In this document: positions 41,460 to 53,200 of the stretch, one piece after another
Numbering within the stretch: the first letter of the stretch is position 1
How the letters are laid out: the number at the start of each line of letters is the position of its first letter
Source: Megaleporinus macrocephalus
Taxonomy: Eukaryota > Chordata > Actinopteri > Characiformes > Anostomidae
Direction: 5' to 3'
Assembly (NCBI GenBank): GCA_021613375.1
Contig: CM038709.1
Location: forward strand, 34,739,915-34,803,914
Length of the DNA: 64,000 nucleotides
The notes under the pieces: model-generated
Databases searched by the model: none
What the model was told of the DNA's origin: nothing
The model's input: only the letters and a program-made list of their open reading frames with translations
Translations under genes and position numbers: made by a program

Positions 41460-41960
41460 TTTTGGCTGTGTCAGAGCTCTCAAAGCTAGATTATGACCTC
41501 TACATGAAATGTGTTAAATCTTGAGCATGAGACGACCCAATTCCAACTGTATTACGATTCAAGCCTAATTGGGGTTACCCCTGAGCTCCCACAGTTAGCC
41601 TTATTTAAAATGACCCCTACAATAAATGTGCTGGGGTACAGGCTTGAGTCTGGCTGCCTCAGAGCTCCCACAGCCACCATGAATGATTTTGACGTATAAA
41701 GGTGTTGGGCTCCGAGTCTTATTCTGGCTGCCTTAGAGCTCCAAAACCTCACATTCACTTGAAATGTGTTGATTCTCAGGCCTGGGTCTAGCTGACTGGC
41801 TAACAAGAGCAAACATCAATGGCTTAAACCCCTCTAATATGTTGTGATTCGAGCCCAAGAGTTTTTCAGCTAGTCACTATGGTGTTGTGTTTCAGACAGC
41901 TGCTTTGAGTATGCTCCTTATTTGTAAGGTGTTGCTTTTCATGCTTCATTCAGGTTGCCT
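41460..41960. repeat. Degenerate ~80-bp minisatellite
   Basis: A unit resembling tctggctgcctcagagctcc, then a variable part, then gtgtt and a gattc/gctccgag-type joint recurs about six times with strong divergence (for example at 41470, 41575, 41647, 41727). Confidence 0.65.
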
Positions 41961-42194
41961 CAGGCTTCCTCCATAAAACTTGTCTGCATGCCAGCAGCAC
42001 CTCCAAAGATTCTGTTTGCTTAACTAATCACACAGTTTCTTCTACTTCTTTCACAAACTCATCAGTCCTTTCTTCTCCTACAAAACACTGAGCTGGTTGC
42101 CACTGCTATTCATACAAGGGGTTTCCTTTATATTCATGGATGCATAAAAAAGTCAATTTTATTGTAATTACATTTGTACTTGTTTTGCAATCTG

Positions 42195-42320
42195 TTGTCG
42201 ACTAGAGGAGGATGGGTTCCCCTTTTGAGTCTGGTTCCTCTCTGAGGTTTCTTCTTGATCTAAGGGGGATTTTCCATTGTGGCCCCTGGCTTGCTCATTG
42301 TGGCCTTGGACCCAGATTTA
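42195..42320 (+). repeat. Fish SINE/LINE-type interspersed tail, diverged copy
   Basis: gactagaggaggatgggttcc, then gagtctggttcctctctgag and ggcttgctcattgtgg match the better copy at 45818-46020. This is a very common fish interspersed repeat module. It lacks the terminal part here. Confidence 0.7.
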
Positions 42321-42629
42321 CCTGCTTAGGCCATACTTCTCTCTTCTCAGTTCCAATACTTTTAACATGTAATGTCAAACAAACAAACTGAACAACTTGG
42401 CAAAATCAGTCCTCTCTACTTTTAAGTTAAAATCACTGCTCAGTCCACATGAACCTATGTTCTCTCACATCTGAGATTTCCAAGAAATCATAGACGCTGA
42501 TGCAGCTAGAACATTTTGGGCATGAGGATCAAATCAGGTTGATGGAGGTCTAAGTCAATTACATTGAAACTGAGTGTGAACAGTTTTAGGGCCCAGAAAA
42601 AGCCTTTGTTTGCATAGGGTTCATGCTCA

Positions 42630-42900
42630 CTGAAGCCAGTTGGGGAGCTATCAGTCCGGAAGACTCAGGCATAAGACCCAACACCTTCAGCATGAGTGTC
42701 AACCAAACTCTGACTGGCTGTTCAGCGTAATGGTCAAATTCATTTATGCTGGCAGTGGTAGCTCTGAGTCAGACATACTCAGCTCCTAAACCCAACACTT
42801 TCAGCCCAATACTTTTGAATAAGGGGTCTAATTCATTAAGGCTGGGTTGTGGTAGCTCTGATTCATCCAGAATTAGGCCCAAGACCTAAAGGTTTTGCAG
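42630..42900. repeat. Degenerate minisatellite
   Basis: About three diverged repeats of a ~90-bp unit containing gtggtagctctgagtca, then cccaacacytt and aayggtcaaattcattwa-like sequence (about 42640, 42750, 42845). Confidence 0.6.
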
Positions 42901-43019
42901 TGAAGGTCAAAGAATTGAAGAAATTTAAGAAATAATTAATCAATTAATTTATTCACATCAGGAATCAGACATGATCATATGGCTTGGTTTGAGCACAAAT
43001 ATTAATATAATAATAATCT

Positions 43020-43430
43020 CAGGTGAGGGTTATACAACATCAGGGATCTCCACACTCGTCGTTTAGTGTGGTATTTAGATTCATTAAACCGCAATGTGGG
43101 AACTCTAACAAAGGGGACTCAGAAACAGAGGTGAGATCCATATGCAGGTTTTTATTGACACACAGTGGTAATTCAAAGGGTGTAGTCAGGGCGAAGCAGC
43201 CAGGCAGTCAAATCCAAGAGGCACATACAGAGCAGAGTTCGAGAGATCGAAGCAAAGGGGTTGGTAGGTAGGTAGGTAGAGGTATCCTAAGAGCAGAGAC
43301 AAGAGCAGAATCCGACACAACAGGCAAAGGTTCAAAAACACAGGCTTGGTTGGCTTGATAAAGATGCTCGGTATGCAGACACAGGGGAAGTGGCAATGCT
43401 TCAGACTAAGGACTGGGCGTGAGGGGATTA
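43020..43430. repeat. Probable unclassified interspersed repeat
   Basis: A non-coding stretch (atgcaggtttttattgacac, gccaggcagtcaaatcc, ggtaggtaggtaggtag) of a style common in fish non-autonomous elements. No ends could be defined; the short frames across it show no motif. Confidence 0.35.
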
Positions 43431-43468
43431 TGAAGGGTGCTGGGGATGAGGGACGGGTGCGGTGAGTT

Positions 43469-43820
43469 ATGGAGATTGAGAAGTTATTGGTCCAACAATA
43501 CAATACTGATTTTCCAGAGCGTAACTATGACAACAAGGAAGAGATGTCGCAGGAAGACAAACAATTTTTGCAGTCTGTGGAGAAGACATACATTTTTGAG
43601 AATGGACATCATAGCATTGGTTTGCCACTCATGAATGAAAAGCCCCAAATGCCCAATAACCGTTGTGTGGTGGAATAGCGCATAGAATGTTTGCTCAAGA
43701 ACTTAAAGAGGAATCCTGAATTCCTTAAAGGTTACTAGGGTTTCATGGAAACCATCATTGGTAAGAGACATGCTGATCAGGTTCCGACACATCAACTGAA
43801 CAGAGATGACAATAGGGTGT
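43469..43820 (+). pseudogene. BEL/Pao-type pol fragment (RT N-terminal side)
   Basis: The plus frame reads MSQEDKQFLQSVEKTY, then LPLMNEKPQMPNNRCVVE, a stop, and in the same frame RIECLLKNLKRNPEFLKGY and HADQVPTHQLNRDD. This is the region just upstream of the RT in BEL/Pao elements (the PxMPxNRxxAxxRL motif and VPxHQL). It breaks off before the RT palm. The next recognisable part of the same kind of element is in the opposite orientation. Confidence 0.75.
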
Positions 43821-43947
43821 GATTGAGAATTAAAGTCTCAACGTCGTTTGCATCATCTGAGACACTCGTAAGCGGCCTGCCATTGATGATACTTTTGACT
43901 ACACGTTATTTCATGAAAACAGTCATCGTTCATTGCTTGCTCTTTCA

Positions 43948-44640
43948 CTAGGAAATTAAGGATTCAAGGATGCAAGGCTCTTTCAATCTTGTCATTATCC
44001 AACTGTTGTATGGTTCCCTTAATTCTCTTTCAGCCACCACAAAATTTGTGCCATTGTCTGGCCTCATGATGGTGATTTGACCTCTCCTACATATAAACCA
44101 GCAAATTGCATTAATGCAGGAGTCCGTGTCGATGTGCTCGGCTCGGAGAGAGAGCCAAGTGAACATCACCTCGTATCTTTTAACAGTACCCCGTCCTTGT
44201 TTAACCTCAAAAGGGCCGAAGTAATCAACGCCGGTGTTTGTGAAAGGAGGTTGGTCTGGGAGAAGGCGATCTTCAGGTAGGTTTGTCATCATTTGCTTAC
44301 CTTTCCCTGCTGCACACTGTGCATTTATTAATTATCTTCCTGATTGCGTAATTGGCTTATAAATTCCAATATTTACATCTAAGTTGTGCCAACACATAAT
44401 TGCATCCACAGTACCCTGTTCTTTGATGTACGTCTCTCAAGATCAAGGTGGCAACTTTGCTGAGTTTAATGTGCTGAATTTCTGGTATAGCAGATTTGTT
44501 TGTCTTCCACAAACCCTCAAAGTGTCATCTTGAAGAATCGGATCTAGTTTAAACAGCAAGCTGTTGTGACTTGGAGATGTGTGCCTTTCTGCAGGACTTT
44601 GATTTCCTCTCCAAAATGCTGTCTGTATAATTTATGATTC
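43948..44640 (-). pseudogene. BEL/Pao-type integrase fragment
   Basis: The minus frame (44292-43948) shows PPFTNTGVDYFGPFEVKQGR, VKRYEVMFTWLSLRAEH and IMRPDNGTNFVVAERELRE, the D and D of a retroviral-type integrase core in BEL/Pao form (usual GVDYFGPF and SDNGTNF; Ser of SDNG is Pro here). The third catalytic residue is not seen. Sequence from 44293 to ~44640 reads as more decayed upstream pol on the same strand. Together with 43469-43820 it forms an inverted arrangement. Confidence 0.75.
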
Positions 44641-44949
44641 AGCAGTGTCCAGATCATCCAAGGTAAGTAATTTCTTTACTGCTGTAGCTTTAAATTTTTT
44701 CATATGTTTTTCTAACTTTAATCTCTGCTTTTAAAGCACCGTAGGGCTTTCCAGAAGGCAGATTGTTGCAGTGGAACTTCTTGATGCAACATCTTGTCAA
44801 CCTTCACCGCAACAACTGCTACTGTCAACTCAAGTCTATTGTGACTCATTTCAGTGCAGCTCCTCTTGACTTCCCCATAAGGAAAGCCCAGTGTTTCTTG
44901 CCTTGTTCATTTACTAGCAGTAGATACGACACAGGGCTATATGCATACT

Positions 44950-45235
44950 CCTAGGCTGTGCTGGTGGGTGCTGTGGTTTTGCTAAGTTATTGCTAGGTTG
45001 TTGCTAGCCAGTTGCTAGGTGGTTAATTGGGTATCCCAGCAGGTTGGTAGGATATTGATTAGTGGTTGCTATGATATTCCAGGTGGTTGCTATGGTGTTG
45101 CTAAGCAGTTGCTATGATATGATAGGAGGTTGCTGTAATTTTGCCATGTAGATGCTATGATATGCCAGGTGGTTGCTGTGGTTTTGCTATGTTATTGCTA
45201 GGGTGTTGCTAGCCAATTGCTAGGTGGTTAATTGA
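44950..45235. repeat. Minisatellite of a ttgctaggtggttgctatg-type motif
   Basis: Repeated short units such as gttgctaggtggt, gttgctatggt and gttgctaagcag over ~280 bases, period about 15-16 with variation. Similar arrays are frequent in fish genomes. Confidence 0.85.
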
Positions 45236-45817
45236 CGTAGCTTTGTCGCAGTTGGAGGACCAGTGGCCCAGACTGGGTGCGGGGCCTAAGGTGGTAAGCT
45301 GCTCAACTCCTTACAACACGGAGCTGTGAAGCATGGTTTGCAAGAACCAATGTGGTGGCGTCACTGTGCACGCGATCCCCTAACCTGGAATTAACTTTGG
45401 AGCAATAGATTCTCTGCCCTGGAAGAACTGGAGTATATCCATGTGTAACGGTGTATCCCCCAAAGGAAGAGCCACCGGGATTTGCGTACGGCAGAGTGGC
45501 ACTAACAGTTGAACGCTGTTGAAGGACTGATCATCGGGCCATCACCCCACCATCACCAGCCAGCTCACCTGTCCGTTTACTGCTACACCCTCAGTTACAT
45601 CACTGTGCCATCTAGATGTACCAGCATTGAGATAGGATGGGACTGTTTCAGCTCACACCCACTTTACATAAAGACTCAGTCATAGACTGCCTCAGCCAGA
45701 GACTGCCTCAGTCATACACTGCCTCTATCTGTGCAGCTTCTAAAGCTTTGCTATTCAGATTTCAAACAGAGGCTCCTTTCTTTGGTATTTAGTTCAAACT
45801 GTAAATACTGTTTGACC
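45236..45817. other. No recognisable gene; possible 5' part of the SINE-like repeat
   Basis: Unique-looking non-coding sequence leading into the repeat module at 45818. The stretch 45540-45730 (agccagctcacctgtcc; actgcctcagccagagactg) contains a short internal repetition. It may be the body of the same interspersed repeat. Confidence 0.35.
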
Positions 45818-46020
45818 AGAGGAGGATGGGTCTCCCCTTGTGAGTCTGGTTCCTCCCAAGGTTTCTTCCTCCAGTTGAGGGAGTTTTTCCTTGCCACTGT
45901 TGCCTCTGGCTTGCTCACTGGGGGATATATGTTATAAGTGTCTGTTTTCAAAACTCTGTAAAGCTGCTTTGAGACAACATCGTTGTAAAAAGCGCTATAT
46001 AAATAAACTTGACTTGACTT
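45818..46020 (+). repeat. Fish SINE/LINE-type interspersed repeat tail
   Basis: gaccagaggaggatgggtc, then ttgaggg agtttttccttgccactg, then ctgctttgagacaacatcg and gcgctatataaataaa, ending in a (cttga)n tail at 45999-46022. This module is a well-known abundant fish repeat end. No tRNA promoter boxes are visible upstream, so I do not assign a SINE family. Confidence 0.8.
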
Positions 46021-46572
46021 GACACTATGGATGTGGGTGTGGACACAAGGAGGCTAAGTTTTAAGTTCAAGTGCACCCGTGAAAAACTGAATCAAAAGTA
46101 AAAGAAAGCGACTAATAAACGGGATGGTTACTTGAGGCGTCAAACTAATTCTTCTCTCACTGTTACAAGCCGATAACAGCACCTCACAGGGCTTACACAT
46201 CGCAACTCCCACTGGTAGCTGAGAAGACTTCCAGGTGAGCGAACACCGGGCGCTCTTATCGCCTAAGGGCGATGTCCGGAGACGCTAACTCACATACACA
46301 CATATGCCTATATACACACACACATCTGCACAGCTGTTTACTAGTCATGACAAATATATATACATATTACCGGTAAGTATTCATTTTTTAATTAATTTCT
46401 TCCCCTGCAGGTTTTCCCCCATTAGAACACTGAGGCCCTCCTCCCTCCCTGAAGATGGATCCGCCCAAAAGGGACAAGAAGCCTCAGTTCCCTTTACCTC
46501 CCATTTGCCCTCTTCCCCTTCTATACAGGACATCAAGGTAGGTACATATGACATTACACACAACTACAAGTA
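46021..46572. other. No recognisable gene
   Basis: Non-coding. Includes a short ca/ta-rich patch (46290-46375) and an open frame around 46415-46540 (proline/lysine-rich) with no recognisable domain. Confidence 0.4.
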
Positions 46573-47694
46573 AAGATTCAAGAGTTTTATTGTCATATGT
46601 ACAGCAGAACAGACACTTACACTGTACAATGAAATTCTTACTTTGCTGCACCTCCATTCACCAATAGATAAAGATAACAAATAAAAGAAATAAAAAAAAT
46701 ATATACAAAATATACAAAATATAGCAATATAGGTTGAAGTAGATAAAAGTATTTTTATAGTTGAAGAATAAAAAATAAGTTATGTGTGCTTTCATGTTTT
46801 TAAGTATGAAGAGCAGCAGCCATAAAGTGCAAGTTGCAAGTAACAAATGTAAACAATAATGTTTGTGTAAGAAGTGAATGTAAACAGTATTGTACGTAAA
46901 CAGCAGTACAGTGAGTGTAAGGTGCAGTTAAAATCAGACCAGTTAAAACCAGTTCAGATAGGAAAGATTGGAGAGGCAGTGCGTGAGGTGTTCACAAGCC
47001 TGATGGCCTGTGAGTAGAAACTGTTTGTCAGTCTTGTGGTCCTGGACTTCACACTCCTGTAACGTCTGCCTGAAGGTAAAAGTGTGAAGAGTGTGTGCTG
47101 GGGGTGTGTACTGTCCCTGATTATGTTGTGGGCCCTCCTGGTGACCCTGGTGTGGTAGATGTTCTGCAGTGAGGGGAAGGCTGCTCCTGAGATGGACTGT
47201 GCAGTTTTGATCACACGCTGGAGAGCCTTTCTGTCCTGAGCAGTAGATTTTCCATACCAGATGATGATGGAGCTGGTAAGAACACTCTCAATCATACTCC
47301 TGTAGAAGGTGCTGAGAATTTTGGTTGGCATACCAAATTTTCTCAACCTTCTCAGAAAGTACAGTCGCTGCTGGGACTTCCTAATGATAATCTGAGTGTT
47401 GTGGGACCAGCTGAGATCCTCACTGATGTGAATGCCAAGGAACTTGAAGGTTTTCACCCTCTCCACCTCAGTCTCCCCTATGTACAGGGGTGTGTGTAGC
47501 TCTCGCTTCCTCCTTGGATCAAAAATCATTTCCTTGGTCTTGTCTGCATTCAAGGAAAGATTGTTGTCATGACACCAGGCCAACAGCTCAGCCACCTCCT
47601 TTCTGTACGCTGTCTCTTCCCCACCAGTGATCAGTCCAATGACTGTAGTATCATCAGCAAATTTGATGATGCTGGTGTTGTTCTGGGAGGCAGT
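46573..47694 (-). mobile_element. Rex/CR1-like LINE, 5'-truncated, intact 3' end
   Basis: The minus strand carries the C-terminal third of a LINE of the same family as 1-2140. The 3' end at 46573 has the terminal module aatttcattgtacagtgtaag, then acaataaaactcttgaatc. It is truncated at about 47694, exactly where the plus-strand relative at ~1351 has its internal junction (gcctcccagaacaacacc). Confidence 0.88.
46954..47595 (-). pseudogene. LINE RT thumb and C-terminal domain
   Basis: A 213-codon open frame with [73 protein letters not shown] and [18 protein letters not shown]. The FADD active-site region lies just upstream (about 47650-47670) in the same truncated copy, without the rest of the polymerase. 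Longer and less damaged than the 1-2140 copy over this part. Confidence 0.85.
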
Positions 47695-47967
47695 TCTGGG
47701 AAGTTAGCTGTTGTTACTCTTAGTGATGGGTATTCCCTGCACCATCACACCATGACTGTGAATATCCAGCCACCATTTCATCTCCTGTGCCTTCAGGAGT
47801 GTCTGGCAGAGGGTTGATGACTTCTTACCAGGTAGCGCACTCCGGCCACACTCGTCTCGGGCCCGTGGCCATCACACCGCTCCCCGCCGGTGGTATCGTA
47901 TTTGACTGTGTTGTTTATTCTATAGCGAGACCGTGTTGATGCTTTGAAGAAAATCTCAGATGACAGA
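47695..47967. other. Short unassigned stretch between two LINEs
   Basis: GC-rich patch at 47830-47900. A pyrimidine-poor acceptor-like ctatag at 47920 precedes an open stretch to the LINE tail, but nothing supports a real exon. Confidence 0.35.
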
Positions 47968-48062
47968 TACATATTTCTTTTTTTTTTTTTATTGGATGCA
48001 TTTCTATACACCAACAAAAGAAATAATTAACATAAAGTTACTGTCCAAAGGAGAAAACACAG

Positions 48063-48180
<118 letters not shown>

Positions 48181-48419
48181 CATACATACCATATATAATT
48201 ATATATATATTATATATAAACATACATATAACAACAACAACAACAACAACCAGAAAGAACAAAAAGCTATGCACTTCGAAAATGCCAGCCCCACAGGGCA
48301 GGCCAAATATCTCCTCCAGCAACATTATTTCTTTCCCCTTTTACCCCTTTTTTTCCCCCCTATCCCTGCCCCACCTCCCCTCTACTCCCTTCCCTCCCAT
48401 CAACCTATTAACAATCACA

Positions 48420-48474
48420 ATAAATAAATAAATAAATAAATAAAGGAATAAAAAAGAAGACAAAGACAGAAAAA

Positions 48475-48509
<35 letters not shown>

Positions 48510-48516
48510 AAATAAA
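48420..48516. repeat. (AAAT)n microsatellite
   Basis: Two aaat runs (48420-48444 and 48473-48510) with an interruption, just 3' of the LINE coding region on the minus strand. Confidence 0.92.
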
Positions 48517-48534
48517 AGAAAGAAAAATAATAAT

Positions 48535-49244
48535 CCCTTCAATCAGCCGACATACACTGAAGTGAATTGAAAAAAATAAAGAAAAAATTCCACTTGCAGT
48601 ATTGCCTTTCAAGGTGGATCTTATCTTTTCCATAGTAAGAAAATGCATGACATCTCGGAGCCACATTGAAATGGAAGGGGGTTTTGAAGACTTCCACAGT
48701 AGTAATATGCAACGTCTTGCCAATAAAGAAGTAAATGCTATTATTTCCGACTGAACTTTATCGAGCACAGGTAAATCAGTAGAAAAAGCAAATATTGCGA
48801 CAAAACGGTTCTTATTGATGTTAATGCCCAGAACTTTTGTCATAATCTTAAAGTATTCTGACCAAAATTTATGTAAAGAGGGACAAAAAAAGAACATGTG
48901 ACTTAAGTTACATGGAGTAGCACCACACCTATCACACTGATCACTCACAGCATTCGGATAAAATTTAGATAATTGGGACTTGGAGAGATGAACTCTGTGT
49001 AGTACTTTAAACTGTATCAGCTGGAGTCTTGCACAAAATGAGCTTGAGTGTACTTTGTTCATTGCTTTGTCCCACCATTGCTCCGTGAAAGTAGTACCTA
49101 GTTCATGTTCCCACGCGTTTCTGATTTTAGTAAGAGAGTGTTCACCTAAAGCCATAATATACGAATAAATCTTAGATATAGTAGATTTTTGAAAGGGATC
49201 CCAAGCCAAAAGATCCTCCCATGATTGTGTGGTGGGAAGACATG
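48535..49244 (-). pseudogene. L1 ORF2p-like C-terminal region
   Basis: Open minus-strand frame with SWEDLLAWDPFQKSTISKIY, WEHELGTTFTEQWWDKAMNK, LIQFKVLHRVHLSKSQLSKF and the C-terminal cysteine motif CDRCGATPCNLSHMFFFCPS. It ends near SVCRLIEG and then reads through the AAAT repeat. This is the last quarter of ORF2p, downstream of the RT. It is uninterrupted, but the RT core is missing from the copy (see 61600-62640). Confidence 0.88.
49239..49244. repeat. Polinton target-site duplication GACATG, left
   Basis: gacatg directly before the left inverted repeat and again directly after the right one (61301-61306). Six-base duplications are the hallmark of Polinton/Maverick integration. Confidence 0.97.
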
Positions 49245-49440
49245 AGTAGTATGTATCATACACTACCTCGCAAATTTTGATTTATGACCCTTGATTTAAG
49301 GTATGTTTTCTGAGTTTGGCTGACTGGTTGGTACGGTTGACAGGCTAGTATGATTGACAGGTCAGTTTACCTGGTTAGGTTTTGTTTTGATTGACAGACA
49401 GAACATGCTGTCCCAACCCACCACACCCCCCTCCCACACA
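49245..49440 (+). repeat. Polinton left terminal inverted repeat
   Basis: Begins agtagtatgtatcatacac. It pairs with 61105-61300 over ~196 bases with only about two substitutions and one 1-base indel before both arms enter CA/GT-rich sequence. A weaker shared segment (ccttgacacctatg, then gtgacaa) continues inside to about 49527 (right side 61014-61041). Confidence 0.96.
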
Positions 49441-49669
49441 CACACCACTCCAACATGGTGGGTCAGTTGGATTTACGACCCACAAATATCCCATCTACCG
49501 ACTCCTTGACACCTATGGGTGACAATTGGAGGTTCGAGGGCCAATCGGGTGCAGCGGATTTCAACAGTGTAATAGTATGGAGGTGTGTCCTGTGTGGTTA
49601 CGGTTAAAACCCGATCGTCGGGGTGCACACTTTCATGCTTTTTGACCTGTGGAAGCAACAAGTATCGCT

Positions 49670-50246
49670 ATGGCTGGAGTTCTTGGTAAGTGACTTACAC
49701 ATATCTTTAAATATTTTCTGTAGTGAGAAAACCAACTGTGTTTTCAACATTGTTTTAACATGTTTAATTAACAGGATTTTGATTTTAGATGCATCGGAAA
49801 TTGAAACCCTCCAGGCTATCAGAAGTATCCAGGGTTTGTCCCAACTTTGTAAGTTCATCAGATTTTTTTTATTATTTAATATTGCTTTGTTATTTGTAAT
49901 AGTTTATGTTTATCAAAAATAAATCCTACATTTCTGTAGTTACAGAAACTACCGACACAACAGTGTGTGAGAATCCTCTTGGTGAGTTTCTTTCTAGTCG
50001 CTGTTGTATAATTCTAATTGTGTGATTTCTGTAGCAGGTTTGACATGTCTGGTCGAAACCACCGAGCTCTTAACACCACCAGGTTTTGGTGGTACAACAG
50101 ACGCCAATGTGTTGTGTGAAACGTCTGGCGTTGTAGACGATAGCGTGTTCGGACCAACGCAATTCAGGCCTCATCTGACGAGCAGCCCCGGTGGTTCGCA
50201 GTCGGGTCAAAGTAGAATAACTTTGGTTTGTCCGACAGTGACATAG
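49670..50246 (+). CDS. Predicted four-exon 5' gene of the Polinton, unknown function
   Basis: Exons proposed from splice signals and phase: 49670-49685 (ATG, five codons plus one base), donor gtaagt; 49789-49848 after ttttgattttag, donor gtaagt; 49940-49981 after tttctgtag, donor gtgagt; final exon from 50035 or 50038 (tandem acceptor gtagcag, both in frame) to TAG at 50244-50246. Introns are 103, 91 and 53-56 bases. The last exon encodes TPPGFGGTTDANVLCETSGV-type sequence, open throughout. The product would be about 108 residues. Alternatively these exons are the 5' end of the polymerase gene, which begins in an overlapping frame at ~50217 without its own ATG nearby; a one-base shift near 50222 would connect them. 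No known domain. Confidence 0.5.
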
Positions 50247-53200
50247 CAGAGTTGGTGAGAAATGGTGATGTTGTAGATGGTTATACAGTGGTGTCGAGAA
50301 GTAGGTTTAATAGCGTTGTGTTACACAAAAGTTTGGATTTACGCGCCGCACCGTCCACAGACATGGCGTCATACATGGCCTATGTACACAATACGTTGTC
50401 AGACATTGTATCATTCTCCAGAATGTTGGCTGGTGATGGTGGTGTAATCAACATTACTCTAAGAGGCGGTAGTTTAACATCTGATGTGAATGTTGTGTTG
50501 TCCGCAAGAGATGGTTACAGTGTTGACAGATTTTTGGATGCTATTGAAAGAGTTATACAGAGTAACAAGAACATTAAAACTGACGATAGTTTGACATTGA
50601 CTGTATCAATAGCTATAAGTAAAAATGGCGGTGCTCGGCGTAAGGTGCGTGACCTAGCACACAATCAGGTTATTGATAAGAACAGATTGAATCTTTTTTG
50701 TCCAACAAATATTTCAAATAACCTGTTTTGCAATCTGTCTTGCGCATTTTCTGAACCCGCACGTCGTACACAATAGGTTAGAACCTATAGCTGAACAGAT
50801 GCAGATAAATGCTGGCTACACACGTGATCATAAAGTGGGTTATAATGACATTGGATGTTTTGAAAACAAGTTTGGTGTTAAAATAGTTGTGTTCCACAAG
50901 AGTGTTTCGGGTAAATTAGAAAAGTATCAAACAAAAGACAAGCCACATACCAAGACCGTGTTTCTGTCCATGATAGTCATTATTACTTGGTGAAAAATTT
51001 GAAAGCGTTCATGGGTGTACCGTATGTTTGTGAGTTTTGTTACAAGGGTTACACTAGCGCCAGAGATCATAGCTATAAACACTGTTGTGATGTGTGTCAG
51101 GACGTGTTGTGTCACACGAAACCCCGACGTGGTAAATATTGTGACGACTGTTCAAGCTACTGCAAATCTGAATACTGTTATGGCCAGCATAAGAAACAGA
51201 AACGACAGCCTACCACAGGGGTGATGGGATCCTCATGTGACCTAACCAAGTATTGTAAAAAATGTGGGCGTCGTTATCACGTTAGTTTAACCAAACCCAA
51301 ACCCCACAAGTGTCTATCAGGGCGCTGCATGCAGTGTGGTGAAGAACTAATATCAGATACCACACATGAATGCTACATACAGCCTATAAGGTTAAAAGAA
51401 GGAAGCAAGGCTTATATTTTTTCCGATTTTGAGACAAGAATTGTTAATGGTAAGCATGAGGCCAATTTTGTCTGCGCAATCACATTTGATGGTAGTGAGT
51501 TCACAGCAGAAGGTTCTCGCTGCATAGAACAACTCGTCAAAGAGTTTAGACGACCAAAATATCAGGGGTACACATGGTTAGCACACAATGCGGCTGGTTT
51601 TGACAATTTCTTGTTGTTGGAATATTTCTCCAATGCGGGTATTGCAGTCAAAATTACAATGATGGGGTGTAGACTGATCGCAATGTTTGACGAAACCTTC
51701 AGACAACGCCACATAGACTCGTACTCGTTTATCCCAATGCAGTTAGCCAAAACATCATCTGCATTAAAACATTAAATCTGTCATGTTCAGAGAAAGGTCA
51801 TTTCCCACACAAATTTAATCTGAAACAAAATGAAAACTATGTAGGTCCATACCCAGATAAACATTATTACGGCTATGATACAATGAATGACAAAGACAAA
51901 ATCCAGTTCAATGAATGGTACAACACAGTCTCGGGTGCTGTGTTTGACTTCAGAAAGGAATTGTATGTTTACGGCAGGAACGATGTTGTTTTACTACGAG
52001 AGGCGTGCATTAAGTATCGTGATGAGTTCATTCAGTGTACAAAGCTAGGCCCATTCAACTATACAACACTGGCATCATGCTGCATCGCTGTGTACAAGAC
52101 ACATTTTCTCCCTAAAGATACACTAGCACTGACACATAACAACGCTTACGTTAGTCAGCACAAGACATTTTTAAATGTTTCCATTGAATGGCTTGAGTAT
52201 GTTAAGAGCGCTAGAGATGTTGATGTTCACCACGAACTAACTCATGGCGAGATGAAGTTTGGAGTCTATTACATAGACGGGTTTTATGCTAAGGATGGTG
52301 TACGAAAAGCCTTAGAATTTAATGGTTGCATGCATCACGGTCATGAATGTCGTTACAATCCAAACCAGGTCCACCCCATATCTAAGGTGTTGTATGGTGA
52401 ATTGCGGAAACAGTTTGACATCAAGTTGGAGATACTTGTTCGCGAATATGGTCTGGATGTTGAAGTAATGTGGGAATGTCAGTGGGCTGATGCTAAGAAG
52501 AATGATTCAGATGTTGCTGCGTTTATGTCATACAGAGCTCCGATTAGGTTAAAACCAAGAGATGCTCTCTTTGGTGGTAGAACTAATGCGTATAAACTGT
52601 ACTATAAAGCAAAGGATGATGAGAAAAAAGATATTTGGACTTTACTAGTTTGTACCCATTCTGTCAGGCAAAGAAGAAATACCCATTAGGACACCCTCAA
52701 ATAGTTTTCAAAAATTTCAGACCCCTCGAGGAATACTATGGACTTGTCAAAGCATCCGTACACCCGCCTAGAAAGCTCCTACACCCTGTTTTACCTTATC
52801 GCTGTAATGGTAAATTAATGTTTCCCCTCTGTCGTACATGTGCAGAGTTGGAAAACCAACAACAGTGTGATCATAATGATGATGATAGATCCATCACAGG
52901 GACTTGGGTCAGTATTGAATTATTGAAGGCTGTTGAGAAAGGGTATGTGGTAGCTAAAATCCATGAGGTTTGGCATTTCCCAGACAGTTCAGAAACATTG
53001 TTCTGTGGCTATGTAAAGACATTTTTACAGTACAAGCAGGAAGCAAGTGGTTATCCGGCACAGGCTGTATCAGAAAAAGAGAAGGAGGAATACATCAGGG
53101 ATTACTTTGAACAGGAAAATATCCAACGGAATCCTGACAAGATATGCCTTAACCAAGCACGCAGGTCTATCAACAAATTGTTGTTAAACAGCTTGTGGGG

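Noticed and set aside
47920..47967. Host exon with acceptor-like ctatag next to the LINE tail
   Set aside because: A short open stretch without homology or a donor site; cannot be separated from chance.
50222..50237. A 13-base gt...ag intron joining the 5' exons to the polymerase frame
   Set aside because: Too short to be spliced by the vertebrate spliceosome; a one-base shift is the simpler explanation.
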